DNA from: Altererythrobacter sp. KTW20L
GTDB lineage: Bacteria > Pseudomonadota > Alphaproteobacteria > Sphingomonadales > Sphingomonadaceae
NCBI RefSeq assembly: GCF_023501975.1
Contig: NZ_JAMFLH010000004.1
Span: 58,501-122,500 of the forward strand
Direction of reading: 5' to 3'
DNA: 64,000 nucleotides
Part shown: positions 17,782-26,626 of the stretch, piece by piece
How the letters are laid out: every line of letters starts with the position of its first letter
Numbering within the stretch: position 1 is the first letter of the stretch
Notes under the pieces: generated by a model
Databases searched by the model: none
What the model was told of the DNA's origin: nothing
What the model saw: only the letters and a program-made list of their open reading frames with translations
Program-made: the position numbers and the translations under genes

Positions 17782-19362
17782 GTGACCAAACTTTCCCGTA
17801 CTCTCGCCTTTGGCTGCTCGATCCTGGCCTTGTCCGCCTGCGGTCCCGAAGAAATTGCTTCGCCCGGCACCGGTGGCAACGTCACCATCAACAACAACAC
17901 CACCAACCCGCCTGCGCCCACGCCGACCCCCACGCCGACTTCGTCGCTGGTGACCCCGGCCACCGGCTGCCCGACGATAACTGCTGCTGGCGGTCTGGCC
18001 GACGAAGGCACGATCACCGGCCCGACCGGCACCTGGCGGGTTTGCGCCCTCCCGCTGGTCATCGATGAGAGCAGCAACCTGCCCTATATCCCCGGCCTGC
18101 TCTATCGCCTCGCCGGCCAGACCGCGATCGGGACCGACCAGGGCGCTGCCTCGACCGGCAACGACGTGACCCTGTCGATCGAGCCGGGCGTGATCGTCTA
18201 TGCCTCGGGTTCGTCCTACCTTGCCGCCACTCGCGGCAACCGCCTGAACGCCGTCGGCACTGAAGATCGCCCGATCATCTTCACCAGCCGTGACAACGTG
18301 CTGGGTCTCAACGGTGAAAACTCGTCGAGCCAGTGGGGCGGTGTCGTGCTTCTCGGCCGTGCGCCGGTTGTCGACTGCGTTGCAGCGGGCGCCACTCCGG
18401 GCTCTGCTGCTTGCGAATTCGCCCTGGAAGGTTCGGCCACTCCGGCCTTCGGTGGTGGTACGAACAGCGCGGATAACTCGGGCCGCCTGGAATTCGTCCA
18501 GATCCGCTTCTCGGGCTTCATCCTGGGTAACGACAACGAACTGCAGGGCCTGACCACCGTGGGCTCGGGTTCGGGTACCATCATCAACAACCTCCAGTCG
18601 GTCAACAGCTCGGACGATGGCGTCGAATTCTTCGGCGGCAGCGTCAACATGAAGAGGCTGATCGTTTACGGCGCCGAAGACGATTCGCTTGACGTGGACG
18701 TCGGCGTGAAGGGCCAGTTCCAACACGTGATCCTGTCGCAACGCGCCGTGGGCGATGCCCTGGTTGAAGGCGATTCGAGCAATGGTCGCGAGGACCAACT
18801 TCCGCGCACCGATGTGGTCATTGCCAATGCCACGATGATCAAGCGCACTCCAGGCAGCGCCGGCCTGCGAATCCGCGGTGGCATGGATTTCACGGTGGTC
18901 AACTCGGTTATTCTGGACTTGTCGAGCAATTCGCAATGCCTGCGGATTGATGACGCCCAGACCATGCGCGAAGCCAATGTCGGCTTGCAGGATGATGGCC
19001 CGCCCGTCTTCGCTTCGAATGGCTTCCAGTGTCCCACGTTGACCCGTAATGGCAGCATTGGCAACGATCCGGGGCCGACGGCGGCCCAGGCGCTCGCGCT
19101 CATCACTGGAAATGGCAACAACACTGCCTACACCAACACACTGGTGAGCGGCTATTTGAACGGCCCTAACGAAACCGCCTTCACGCCGATCTTCGATGTG
19201 ACTGCCCTGTCGAGCTTCTTCTCCGTCACCACCTACATTGGCGCGGTATCGCCCGACGACGACTGGACCCAGGGCTGGACCTGCAACATGCAGCTGCTGA
19301 ACTTCGGCACCGGCAACACCGGTTCGTGCCTCACGCTGCCGGTCTATCCGGCGACCGCCTGA
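17782..19362 (+). CDS. Surface lipoprotein with beta-helix-like body
   Basis: A 526-residue lipoprotein. The start is GTG at 17782, with AGGGGAC upstream and a lipoprotein signal (TLAFGCSILALSAC) directly following. After Cys a Pro/Thr linker (PPAPTPTPTPT, about 42-52) leads to a large body made of short repeated beta-strand stretches with Asn/Gly turns (LEFVQIRFSGF, TIINNLQSVNSSDDGVEFFGG, MKRLIVYGAEDDSLDVDVG). This pattern resembles a right-handed parallel beta-helix. It is followed at once by a TonB receptor, an arrangement known for surface lipoproteins that pass ligands to their receptor. The ligand is unknown. No enzymatic residues are recognised. Confidence 0.75.
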   Translation: MTKLSRTLAFGCSILALSACGPEEIASPGTGGNVTINNNTTNPPAPTPTPTPTSSLVTPATGCPTITAAGGLADEGTITGPTGTWRVCALPLVIDESSNLPYIPGLLYRLAGQTAIGTDQGAASTGNDVTLSIEPGVIVYASGSSYLAATRGNRLNAVGTEDRPIIFTSRDNVLGLNGENSSSQWGGVVLLGRAPVVDCVAAGATPGSAACEFALEGSATPAFGGGTNSADNSGRLEFVQIRFSGFILGNDNELQGLTTVGSGSGTIINNLQSVNSSDDGVEFFGGSVNMKRLIVYGAEDDSLDVDVGVKGQFQHVILSQRAVGDALVEGDSSNGREDQLPRTDVVIANATMIKRTPGSAGLRIRGGMDFTVVNSVILDLSSNSQCLRIDDAQTMREANVGLQDDGPPVFASNGFQCPTLTRNGSIGNDPGPTAAQALALITGNGNNTAYTNTLVSGYLNGPNETAFTPIFDVTALSSFFSVTTYIGAVSPDDDWTQGWTCNMQLLNFGTGNTGSCLTLPVYPATA

Positions 19363-19474
19363 TCAGGGCTATCGGGCGCGGGGGTGTCGGCCTTTGCCGA
19401 CACCCCTCGCTCGGCAATTGTGTTCGGGCGGCTGCCCGTTTGAATTTTTACGACTCATGAGGGAGTCCAGGGCC

Positions 19475-22129
19475 ATGAAGATCGGCAACCGGTTCGCGAT
19501 CGTACTATCGTTGACCACCGCGCTCACCTTTCCCGCCATCTTTACCACCGGAGCACTTGCCCAGGAAACCGATCCCCAGATTGCGGATGAGGTTGAGGAC
19601 GAGGAATATCCGGACATCTCGCTCCCCGGTGCCAATACCATCATCGTGACCGGGCGGATCAACCGCGATCCCACCCGCAGTTCTTCCCAGGTCATCAGTG
19701 TCCTGTCGAGCGAACAGATCGCCCGCACCGGCGAAGGCGACATCGCTGGCGCCCTAAGCCGCGTCACGGGCCTGTCGGTGCAGGGCCAGGGCTTCGTCTT
19801 CGTGCGCGGCCTGGGTGATCGCTACTCGCTGGCGCTGCTCAACGGTTCGCCGCTCCCCAGCCCGCAGCCGCTCAGCCGCGTGGTCCCGCTCGATATCTTC
19901 CCGACCGGCATCATCGCCTCGTCGCTGGTGCAGAAAACCTATTCGGCCAATTTCCCGGGCGAATTCGGCGGCGGTGTGATCAACCTCACGACCCGCGCGG
20001 TGCCGGACGAATCCTTCCTGTCTGTCGGCATGGGCGTGAGCGGCAATACCGAAACCACCTTCCACAACGGTCTGTCCTACTACGGATCGGGCACCGACTG
20101 GTCCGCTTTCGACGACGGCACGCGCGACATTCCGCCGGCACTGCAGGATTTTTTCGCCAGTGGCGAGCGCATCAATGATCTGTCGATCGAACAGCAGGCA
20201 GCCATCGGCAAGCAGCTTGGCAATCCCAACCTGATCCTGCTGCAGAAGATCGGCGATATCCCGGCCAACTGGTCGGGCAGCCTGACCGGCGGCACGGCGA
20301 TCGATTTCGGCAGCGATGGCCGGCTCGGTGTCATCGGCACCGCCTCGATCAGCAACGAATGGCGCACCCGCGACATCTTCAAGCAGCTGCCGCTGCAGAA
20401 TTTTTCGTCGGGTACCGATATCAACGAAATCGCCACCGACAACCGCATCACGGTGAACGGCTTGCTTGGCTTCGGTGCCGAGTTCGGCGAACAGCAGATC
20501 CGCTGGACCAACCTGTTCATCCGCGACACGCTCAAGCAGGCGCGCCTGGCCGAGGGTGAGGATTTCGTCGATGACGAAAGCTACCAGCAGCAGCAGACCG
20601 GCTGGTACGAACGCCAGTTGATCAACAGCCAGTTCGTCGGTGAGTTCGAGCTCGGCCGGGTCTCGCTCGACCTGCGTGGCGGATATGCCCAGACCCAGCG
20701 CGAAGCGCCTTACGAGTATGACTTCGTCTATCTGCGGAGCAACACGACCGCGTTCCTGGGCGACCAGTTCGTCAACCAGCTTGATGGCCAGGAAGGCGAC
20801 GCCCGGGTAGCATTCTCCAATCTGGAAGAGGAACTGTGGTACGGCGGGGCGGACATTTCGGTGCCCCTGCTCGACTGGATGAGCGGCACTGTCGGCTATG
20901 CCTATTCCGATACCACGCGCTATTCCGAACGCCGCGAGTTCGCCTTCCGCAATACGGACGGCACCCGCTCACCGGAGTTCCGCCAGGGTGTCGGCCTGCT
21001 GCGCCCGGATCTTCTGCTGGGCGATGCGATTATCGATTACTTCCGGCTGCGCCTGGTCGAACCGGGCGAGAACGCGGCGGCATTCGACGCCGGGCTGGAA
21101 GTCCACGCCGGATATGCCATGCTGCGGGGCGAGCCGGCCGAAGGGTTCTCCTTCGACGTTGGTGTCCGGTATGAAGACGCGCAGCAGTTCGTAAACCCGG
21201 TCGAAGTGTTCAACACACCGATCGCGATCATCAGCGGCACCAGTCTCGACAACTCCTACTGGCTGCCGTCGGGCACTGTCACCGTTACGCCGTTCGATGA
21301 TCTGCAGGTGCGGGCCCACGCTTCACGGACGATCGCCCGGCCGCAGTTCCGCGAATTGATCTTCCTGCCCTATTTCGATCCGGAAATCAGCCGGTCGTTC
21401 GAAGGCAATCCGTTCCTCGTGGACAGCGAACTGACCAATTACGAACTGCGCGCCGAATACTACATGGGTCGCGGGCGCAGTGTGTCCGTGGCCGGGTTCT
21501 ACAAGGACATCAAGAACCCGATCGAAGTGTTCTCGCGGTTCAACGACAACGCGCAGACATCATCCTTTGCCAACGCGCCCCGGGCCACGCTGATGGGCGT
21601 GGAGGTCGATGGCCAGTACAACTTCGATCTGGCGGATCTCGGCGGACTGTTCTCGACCAAGGAACTGGTTGTCGTTGCCAACTACACCTACACCACTTCG
21701 GACATTTCGGTGAAGGCTGGCGATACCACGCTAAACCAGCGCGGTGCTGTCATCCAGGCTTCCGACCTGTTCCGCGATGGATCGCAGTTGACCGGCCAGT
21801 CCGACCATATCGCCAACCTCCAGCTCACCCTTGAGGATACCGAGCGTCTGCAGCAGTTTACGGCGCTGGTATCCTATGGCAGCGAGCGGGTGACCAGCCG
21901 TGGCAGCGGCGCTATCCCCGATGTTGTCGAAGATCCGGGCATCAAGGTTGACCTGGTTGTGCGCCAGGGCTTGAACCTGTTCGGTCGCGATGCCGAATTC
22001 AAGCTGGAAGCGCGCAACATCTTCGGCCGCATCAACGAAGAGTTCCTGGCCGATGCGAACAACCGGCTGGAAATCAACACCTACAAGATCGGCACGTCGC
22101 TATCGGCATCTGTTTCGGTTGATTTCTGA
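19475..22129 (+). CDS. TonB-dependent outer-membrane receptor
   Basis: An 884-residue TonB-dependent receptor. GAGGGAG lies before the ATG at 19475. A signal peptide ends at TGALAQ. The TonB-box/plug region begins at NTIIVTGRI, with plug landmarks VTGLSVQGQGFVFVRGLGDRY and a NLTTRA turn at its end. The rest shows alternating amphipathic strands of a 22-strand barrel, and the chain ends in an aromatic residue (SVSVDF) as needed for BAM insertion. It is preceded by the surface lipoprotein and followed by a strong terminator, so the two genes form one unit. The substrate cannot be predicted; phosphate-related control is possible from the upstream Pho-like box. Confidence 0.93.
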   Translation: MKIGNRFAIVLSLTTALTFPAIFTTGALAQETDPQIADEVEDEEYPDISLPGANTIIVTGRINRDPTRSSSQVISVLSSEQIARTGEGDIAGALSRVTGLSVQGQGFVFVRGLGDRYSLALLNGSPLPSPQPLSRVVPLDIFPTGIIASSLVQKTYSANFPGEFGGGVINLTTRAVPDESFLSVGMGVSGNTETTFHNGLSYYGSGTDWSAFDDGTRDIPPALQDFFASGERINDLSIEQQAAIGKQLGNPNLILLQKIGDIPANWSGSLTGGTAIDFGSDGRLGVIGTASISNEWRTRDIFKQLPLQNFSSGTDINEIATDNRITVNGLLGFGAEFGEQQIRWTNLFIRDTLKQARLAEGEDFVDDESYQQQQTGWYERQLINSQFVGEFELGRVSLDLRGGYAQTQREAPYEYDFVYLRSNTTAFLGDQFVNQLDGQEGDARVAFSNLEEELWYGGADISVPLLDWMSGTVGYAYSDTTRYSERREFAFRNTDGTRSPEFRQGVGLLRPDLLLGDAIIDYFRLRLVEPGENAAAFDAGLEVHAGYAMLRGEPAEGFSFDVGVRYEDAQQFVNPVEVFNTPIAIISGTSLDNSYWLPSGTVTVTPFDDLQVRAHASRTIARPQFRELIFLPYFDPEISRSFEGNPFLVDSELTNYELRAEYYMGRGRSVSVAGFYKDIKNPIEVFSRFNDNAQTSSFANAPRATLMGVEVDGQYNFDLADLGGLFSTKELVVVANYTYTTSDISVKAGDTTLNQRGAVIQASDLFRDGSQLTGQSDHIANLQLTLEDTERLQQFTALVSYGSERVTSRGSGAIPDVVEDPGIKVDLVVRQGLNLFGRDAEFKLEARNIFGRINEEFLADANNRLEINTYKIGTSLSASVSVDF

Positions 22130-22170
22130 CAGACCAAGACCCGGCCAGCGATTGCCGGTGACACAGTTAG

Positions 22171-22205
22171 AAAACCCCCGTCCGGTATCCCGGGCGGGGG
22201 TTTTT
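22171..22205 (+). terminator. Rho-independent terminator
   Basis: A 15-bp stem with one G-T wobble (arms begin AAAACCCCCGTCCGG and CCGGGCGGGGGTTTT) closes a 4-nt loop and runs into T5. It lies between the TonB receptor (plus) and the convergent response regulator (minus). The A-run on the other side would let it serve both directions. Confidence 0.9.
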
Positions 22206-22254
22206 GTTTGTCGGGCGCCTTGTTAATCGGGCAGCGCGGGGAAAGTGGCGCGCC

Positions 22255-22929
22255 TCAGGGCAGGTCGAGCACGTAGCCCTTGCCGTGGACCGTGCGTAGC
22301 AGTTGGCCCGCACCCGCTTCGCGCAGGCCGAAGCGCAGGCGCTTGATCCACACGTCCACCGTGCGCAGGTATTCCGGGTCGCCCGCCTTGCCCAGCGCAT
22401 CGACCAGTTCCTGCCGGGTGAGGATGCGGTTGGCGTTTTCGACCATGAACCGCAGGACGCGGAATTCGTTGGGCCGCAGCGGCACCAGGGTGCCTTTCCA
22501 CCGCGCCTGTTCGCCTGCCACGTTGATCTGCAGGTCGCCCGCATCGACCATCTGGCGCAGTGGCGGGCGCGAGCCATTGGCGTGGAGCGCCAGCACCCGG
22601 TCGAGTATGGCCTGCCGGTCGAGCGGACCGATCGCGTAATCGTCAGCCCCCGCTTTCAGCGCGCGGCGGCGGTCATCGGGATCGTCGGCTTCGAGCACCA
22701 TCGTGACATGGGCATCGCCCAGCCGCGGATCGGCGCGCAGTCGGCGGCACATCTCGAGGCCCGACAGGTCGTCCATCACCCAGTCCACGAAGGCCCAGAC
22801 CTGTCCTTCGACCAGCTTCTGCGGTCCGGCCGGGGTGAGCAGGCCGAACGAGAACTCCGCCTCGCCGTTGGAGAACCGGTCGAACCGCGCTGCCTGCTGG
22901 TCGGTGGTGACGATACTGACGCGGTTCAT
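22255..22929 (-). CDS. OmpR-family response regulator, atypical receiver
   Basis: A 224-residue DNA-binding response regulator. The receiver keeps the probable phosphoacceptor Asp49 (AFVDWVMDDLSG) and the GADDY motif. It lacks the usual acidic pair at the N-terminus (TTDQQ instead of EDD) and has Gly101 where the conserved Lys is expected (YAIGPLD). The C-terminal winged helix is good: LRPNEFRVLRFMVEN, ILTRQELVDAL and a recognition helix in EYLRTVDVWIKRLR, ending in HGKGYVLDLP. No histidine kinase gene is beside it. It may act independently of phosphorylation; this is inferred from the missing residues. Confidence 0.87.
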   Translation of the reverse strand: MNRVSIVTTDQQAARFDRFSNGEAEFSFGLLTPAGPQKLVEGQVWAFVDWVMDDLSGLEMCRRLRADPRLGDAHVTMVLEADDPDDRRRALKAGADDYAIGPLDRQAILDRVLALHANGSRPPLRQMVDAGDLQINVAGEQARWKGTLVPLRPNEFRVLRFMVENANRILTRQELVDALGKAGDPEYLRTVDVWIKRLRFGLREAGAGQLLRTVHGKGYVLDLP

Positions 22930-23059
22930 CGGTGTGGCCCCTGCCGTTGGTGCACGGGAGGTGGCATGGCGATGTGACTCGCATATGACGGAAATTGGGC
23001 CGAACCGCGTAATGCCGCGCCTGCGCTTGACCGGATGATGGCGGCGGCGCAGGCGATGG

Positions 23060-23151
23060 TGGCGGAGACGGAGGGATTCGAACCCTCGATACCCCGGTAG
23101 GAGTATGGTTCCTTAGCAGGGAACTGGTTTCAGCCACTCACCCACGTCTCC
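23060..23151 (-). tRNA. tRNA-Ser (GCT anticodon)
   Basis: A 92-nt class II tRNA. The acceptor stem pairs GGAGACG with CGTCTCC. The D-arm (GTGGCTGA), the anticodon loop with GCT (complement at 23115-23117), a long variable arm, and the T-arm GGTTCGAATCC are all present. CCA is encoded. It reads AGC/AGU codons. No integrase gene or repeat lies beside it, so it is not used as an attachment site here. Confidence 0.96.
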
Positions 23152-23405
23152 GGATCGCAGCGGCGAGTGGGCCTATAACGGTGCTATCGGGCGGGAGCAA
23201 GCGCGGCTGCAGATTTCCGCAAATTCCCTCATACGGTGCGCCAACGCTACGCCGGGCTCCGCATTTCACCCTGCCATTCGATTCGATTCACCGCAAAACG
23301 GACTCGGGTCGGCGCGCGTTCATTGATGCTTCACGCGCAAAGGATTCTGTTGGCCGGTGATCCGGACTGTATTGGTCCGGTGTGTTGGACGAGGGAGGCC
23401 TACCC

Positions 23406-24209
23406 ATGCTGATCCGCATCGCCGCTGCCTGCCGCAAGCATGGGCTCGGCATGGCCGCCGCCATGCTGGCGGGCCTTGCCGCAGCGCCACTTGCCGCGCA
23501 GTCGATCGAACGCATCGATCCCGATTCCGCGATCGATGCAGACCTCGTCCGGCCCCAGGCTCCGGCCGCATCACCCGCTCCGGTCCCGCAGGTCGCGCCA
23601 CCGACCGAGCGGTATGAGGCACCTGCCCCCCGCTATGCCGATGCCACGCTGGACCTGCCGCCCGAAACCTATCCTGCACCCGCGGCCACCACTGCCAACA
23701 CGGCCGCAACCACGGTCAATCCTTCCGCTACCTACGCCGAGGACGACCTGATCGGCGCAGCCGAAGGCCTGTTCGGCAAGGGTGCCGAGGGCCTCGCCCG
23801 CCTGATCGAGGACATTCTCGAAAAGCAGGGTGAGCCCAATGCCTATATCGTCGGGCGCGAGGGCGGCGGCGCATTCGTGCTGGGTGTACGCTATGGTTCG
23901 GGCACGCTGTTCCACCGGATTGAAGGCAATCGCCCGGTGTACTGGACCGGCCCGTCGATCGGTTTCGATGCCGGTGCGAATGCGGGCAACACCTTCGTGC
24001 TGGTCTATAATCTTGACGATACCGAGGAGCTCTATCGCCGCTATCCGGCGGGCGAGGGGCAGGCCTATCTGGTGGGCGGGTTCACCGCCAGCTACCTGCG
24101 GCGCGGCAACACCGTGCTGATCCCCATCCGCGTGGGGGCAGGGCTGCGGCTCGGCGTCAACGCGGGCTATATGCGGTTCAGCCACGAACAGCGCTGGCTG
24201 CCCTTCTAG
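23406..24209 (+). CDS. eipA: EipA-like envelope protein (DUF1134)
   Basis: A 267-residue protein of the DUF1134 family, whose Brucella member EipA is a periplasmic protein needed for envelope integrity. GAGGGAGG precedes the ATG at 23406. A signal peptide ends near LAAAPLAAQ. A Pro/Ala/Thr-rich linker (about 40-110) precedes the conserved domain with GLFGKGAEGLARLIEDILEK, GREGGGAFVLGVRYGSG and WTGPSIGFDAGANAGNTF. The family body is complete, ending in RWLPF. Function in this organism is by homology only. Confidence 0.87.
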   Translation: MLIRIAAACRKHGLGMAAAMLAGLAAAPLAAQSIERIDPDSAIDADLVRPQAPAASPAPVPQVAPPTERYEAPAPRYADATLDLPPETYPAPAATTANTAATTVNPSATYAEDDLIGAAEGLFGKGAEGLARLIEDILEKQGEPNAYIVGREGGGAFVLGVRYGSGTLFHRIEGNRPVYWTGPSIGFDAGANAGNTFVLVYNLDDTEELYRRYPAGEGQAYLVGGFTASYLRRGNTVLIPIRVGAGLRLGVNAGYMRFSHEQRWLPF

Positions 24210-24282
24210 CAGCGGAAAACCTCCCTGGCGGTTTGAATTGTCCTTGCCGTTGCGCGTGCGCCGCGGCTAGGAGCGCGGCGCT

Positions 24283-25461
24283 ATGCTGGACAAACTCGAA
24301 CAACAACCCGCCGATGCGCTGCTGGCGCTGATCAAGCTTTTCGAAGCGGACCCGCGATCCGACAAGATCGACCTTGGCGTGGGCGTATACCGCACCGCCG
24401 ACGGGGCGACCCCGGTGTTCACATCGATCAAGGCTGCAGAAGCCAGGCTGGTGGCCGAGCAGGAGACCAAGGCCTATCTCGGGCCGGAAGGCGACATGGG
24501 CTTTGTCCATGCGTTGATGCCGCACATCTTCGGCGGCGGCGATCCCTCGCACGGCGGGCGGATCGAAGGCATGCAGACCCCCGGCGGGACCGGCGCGGTG
24601 CGCATTGCCGTGGCCATGGCCAAGAAGGCCGGCGTCACCCGTATCCACATGGGCACGCCGAGTTGGCCCAACCACGCGCAGATCCTTGCCGATACCGGCG
24701 TCGAGATGGTCGGCTTCAGCCATGCCGCCGCAGACGGGTCGACCGATATGGAGGCCCTGCGCACGACCTTGCACAATGCGCAGCCGGGCGATGCGGTGCT
24801 GCTGCACGGCTGCTGCCACAACCCGTCCGGCATCGATTACACCCCCGCCCAGTGGGACGAGATTGTCGGCCTGCTGGAAGAAACCGGCGTGCTGCCGATC
24901 GTGGACCTGGCCTACCAGGGCCTGGGCGTGGGGATGGACGAGGATGCCTATGGTACCCGCGCCCTGGTCGCCCGCCTGCCCGAAGCGCTGATCGCCTATA
25001 GCTGCGACAAGAATTTCGGCCTCTATCGTGACCGCGTGGGCGCCTTCTATGCGCTGACCCGCGATGCCGCGCAGACCACCGCGGCCCTGTCGAATGGCCA
25101 TGCCCTGGCCCGCGCCAGCTGGTCGATGCCGCCCGATCACGGCGCTTCAGCCGTGCGCATGGTGCTGACCGATGCCGCGCTGACGGCCGACTGGGTGGCC
25201 GAACTCACCTCGATGCGCACGCGCATCCAGCAAGTGCGCGCAAAGCTCGCCGCTGCGGGCAGTGCGGGCGCGGTCGATCTTGTGCCGCTGGGCCGCCAGC
25301 AGGGCATGTTCGCCATGCTGCCGCTGAACAAGGACCAGATCGCTGCCCTGCGTGCCGATCACGGGGTTTACATGGCCGGTTCCGGCCGCATCAACATCGC
25401 CGGACTGACCATGGGCAACATCGACAAGTTCGTCGGCGCTCTGGCGGCGGTGAGCGGGTGA
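24283..25461 (+). CDS. tyrB: Aromatic/aspartate aminotransferase (class I)
   Basis: A 392-residue PLP-dependent aminotransferase of class I, aspartate/aromatic type, making tyrosine, phenylalanine or aspartate from 2-oxo acids. The PLP-binding Lys is Lys243 in YSCDKNFGLYRDR. The HNPSGIDYTPAQW motif at 179-191 and the TPGGTGAVR stretch are typical of this subgroup. The C-terminal MAGSGRINIAG carries the substrate carboxylate-binding Arg. The length is normal. A GNAT gene starts 1 nt after its stop and is probably co-transcribed. Confidence 0.9.
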   Translation: MLDKLEQQPADALLALIKLFEADPRSDKIDLGVGVYRTADGATPVFTSIKAAEARLVAEQETKAYLGPEGDMGFVHALMPHIFGGGDPSHGGRIEGMQTPGGTGAVRIAVAMAKKAGVTRIHMGTPSWPNHAQILADTGVEMVGFSHAAADGSTDMEALRTTLHNAQPGDAVLLHGCCHNPSGIDYTPAQWDEIVGLLEETGVLPIVDLAYQGLGVGMDEDAYGTRALVARLPEALIAYSCDKNFGLYRDRVGAFYALTRDAAQTTAALSNGHALARASWSMPPDHGASAVRMVLTDAALTADWVAELTSMRTRIQQVRAKLAAAGSAGAVDLVPLGRQQGMFAMLPLNKDQIAALRADHGVYMAGSGRINIAGLTMGNIDKFVGALAAVSG

Positions 25462-25462
25462 C

Positions 25463-26008
25463 ATGGACCGCCAGCCGGTCCTCATCGGGGAGCGGCTGGT
25501 CCTAAGGCCGCTACGGGACGACGACTGGCAGGCGCTATATGCCGTCGCCAGCGATCCGCAATTGTGGGCCCGCCATCCCATGCACGACCGCTGGCAGGAA
25601 CCGGTATTCCGCGCCTTCTTTGCCGATGCCCTGGCCCAGGGCGGGGCGCTGGTGGTGACGGAACGGTCGACCGGTGCAGTGATCGGCTCCTCGCGTTTCC
25701 AGGGCCATGATCCGGCAGATGGCGGCAGTGTCGAGATCGGCTGGACCTTCCTGGCGCGCCAGCACTGGGGCAGCGGCCTCAACGCCGAGATGAAGCGGCT
25801 GATGCTGGTCCATGCGTTCCGGTTCGTTGAGCGGGTGCTGTTCCGGGTAGGCGAGGACAATGTCATCTCCCGCCGCGCCATGGAGAAGATCGGCGGCCGA
25901 CTGCTGGACGAGGAGGAGCGCATCGCCACAGATCGGGGCGAGATCGTCCACGTGGTCTATGAAATCCACCGCGCCCTGTTTGCCGCGGGGCCGCTGGCTA
26001 GGCCCTGA
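25463..26008 (+). CDS. GNAT-family N-acetyltransferase (RimJ/RimL-like)
   Basis: A 181-residue acetyltransferase of the RimJ/RimL branch: opening strand GERLVLRPLRDDDW, then the substrate-binding region, then motif A (EIGWTFLARQHWGSGLNAEMKRLML) with the pyrophosphate-binding loop, then the NVISRRAMEKIGGR helix. The acceptor substrate is unknown; this branch covers ribosomal proteins, small amines and antibiotics. It starts right after the aminotransferase stop and overlaps the convergent riboflavin synthase gene by 11 nt. Confidence 0.85.
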   Translation: MDRQPVLIGERLVLRPLRDDDWQALYAVASDPQLWARHPMHDRWQEPVFRAFFADALAQGGALVVTERSTGAVIGSSRFQGHDPADGGSVEIGWTFLARQHWGSGLNAEMKRLMLVHAFRFVERVLFRVGEDNVISRRAMEKIGGRLLDEEERIATDRGEIVHVVYEIHRALFAAGPLARP

Positions 26009-26615
26009 AGCTCGCCATCCGCTGGAGGTAGCGCGCGACCGTATCGATCTCCAGGTTCACCTCGCCGCCTTGCGGCAGTTCGCCCAGCGTGGTGACTTCG
26101 GCGGTGTGGGGGATTACGTTGAGGCCGAAATGGACTGATCCGTCGGGACGGTCATCCACTGAATTCACGGTGAGGGAAACGCCATCGACCGTGATCGAAC
26201 CCTTGGCGGCGATGAACGGGGCCAGTTCCTTGGGTGCGGCGATGACGGCGCGCATCGAATCGCCTTCGGGCCGCCAGTCCACCACGCGGCCCACGGCATC
26301 GACATGGCCGGTCACGATGTGGCCGCCCATCTCGTCTCCCAGCCGGAGCGAGGGTTCGAGGTTGAGCGAGCGGCCCTTGTGCCACATGTCCCTGGCCGTA
26401 CGGCTGACGGTCTCGGCCGAGACATCGACTGCGAACCAGCGCGCGCCTTCCTCGCCGCCCTTCTGCACTACGGTCAGGCATACGCCCGAACAGGCGATGG
26501 ACGCGCCGATGGCGATGGTGGCCGGGTTGAACGGGCAGGATATAACCACCCGCAGATCACCGCGCTGTTCGACGCTGTCGATCGTGCCGATGGCGGTGAC
26601 GATGCCGGTAAACAT
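25998..26615 (-). CDS. ribE: Riboflavin synthase alpha chain
   Basis: A 205-residue riboflavin synthase, which dismutates two 6,7-dimethyl-8-ribityllumazines to riboflavin. The N-terminus MFTGIVTAIGTI is diagnostic. Two lumazine-binding repeats are visible, the first with SIACSGVCLTV and the second with GSITVDGVSLTVNSV. The MGGHIVTGHVDAVG motif links them. It lies 11 nt downstream of ribD as the last gene of a six-gene minus-strand operon. No FMN riboswitch was recognised near it. Confidence 0.95.
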   Translation of the reverse strand: MFTGIVTAIGTIDSVEQRGDLRVVISCPFNPATIAIGASIACSGVCLTVVQKGGEEGARWFAVDVSAETVSRTARDMWHKGRSLNLEPSLRLGDEMGGHIVTGHVDAVGRVVDWRPEGDSMRAVIAAPKELAPFIAAKGSITVDGVSLTVNSVDDRPDGSVHFGLNVIPHTAEVTTLGELPQGGEVNLEIDTVARYLQRMASFRA

Positions 26616-26626
26616 GCTGGATCCCT

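Noticed and set aside
23060..23151. tRNA-Ser as attachment site of an island
   Set aside because: No integrase, repeat or cargo lies next to it; host genes continue on both sides.
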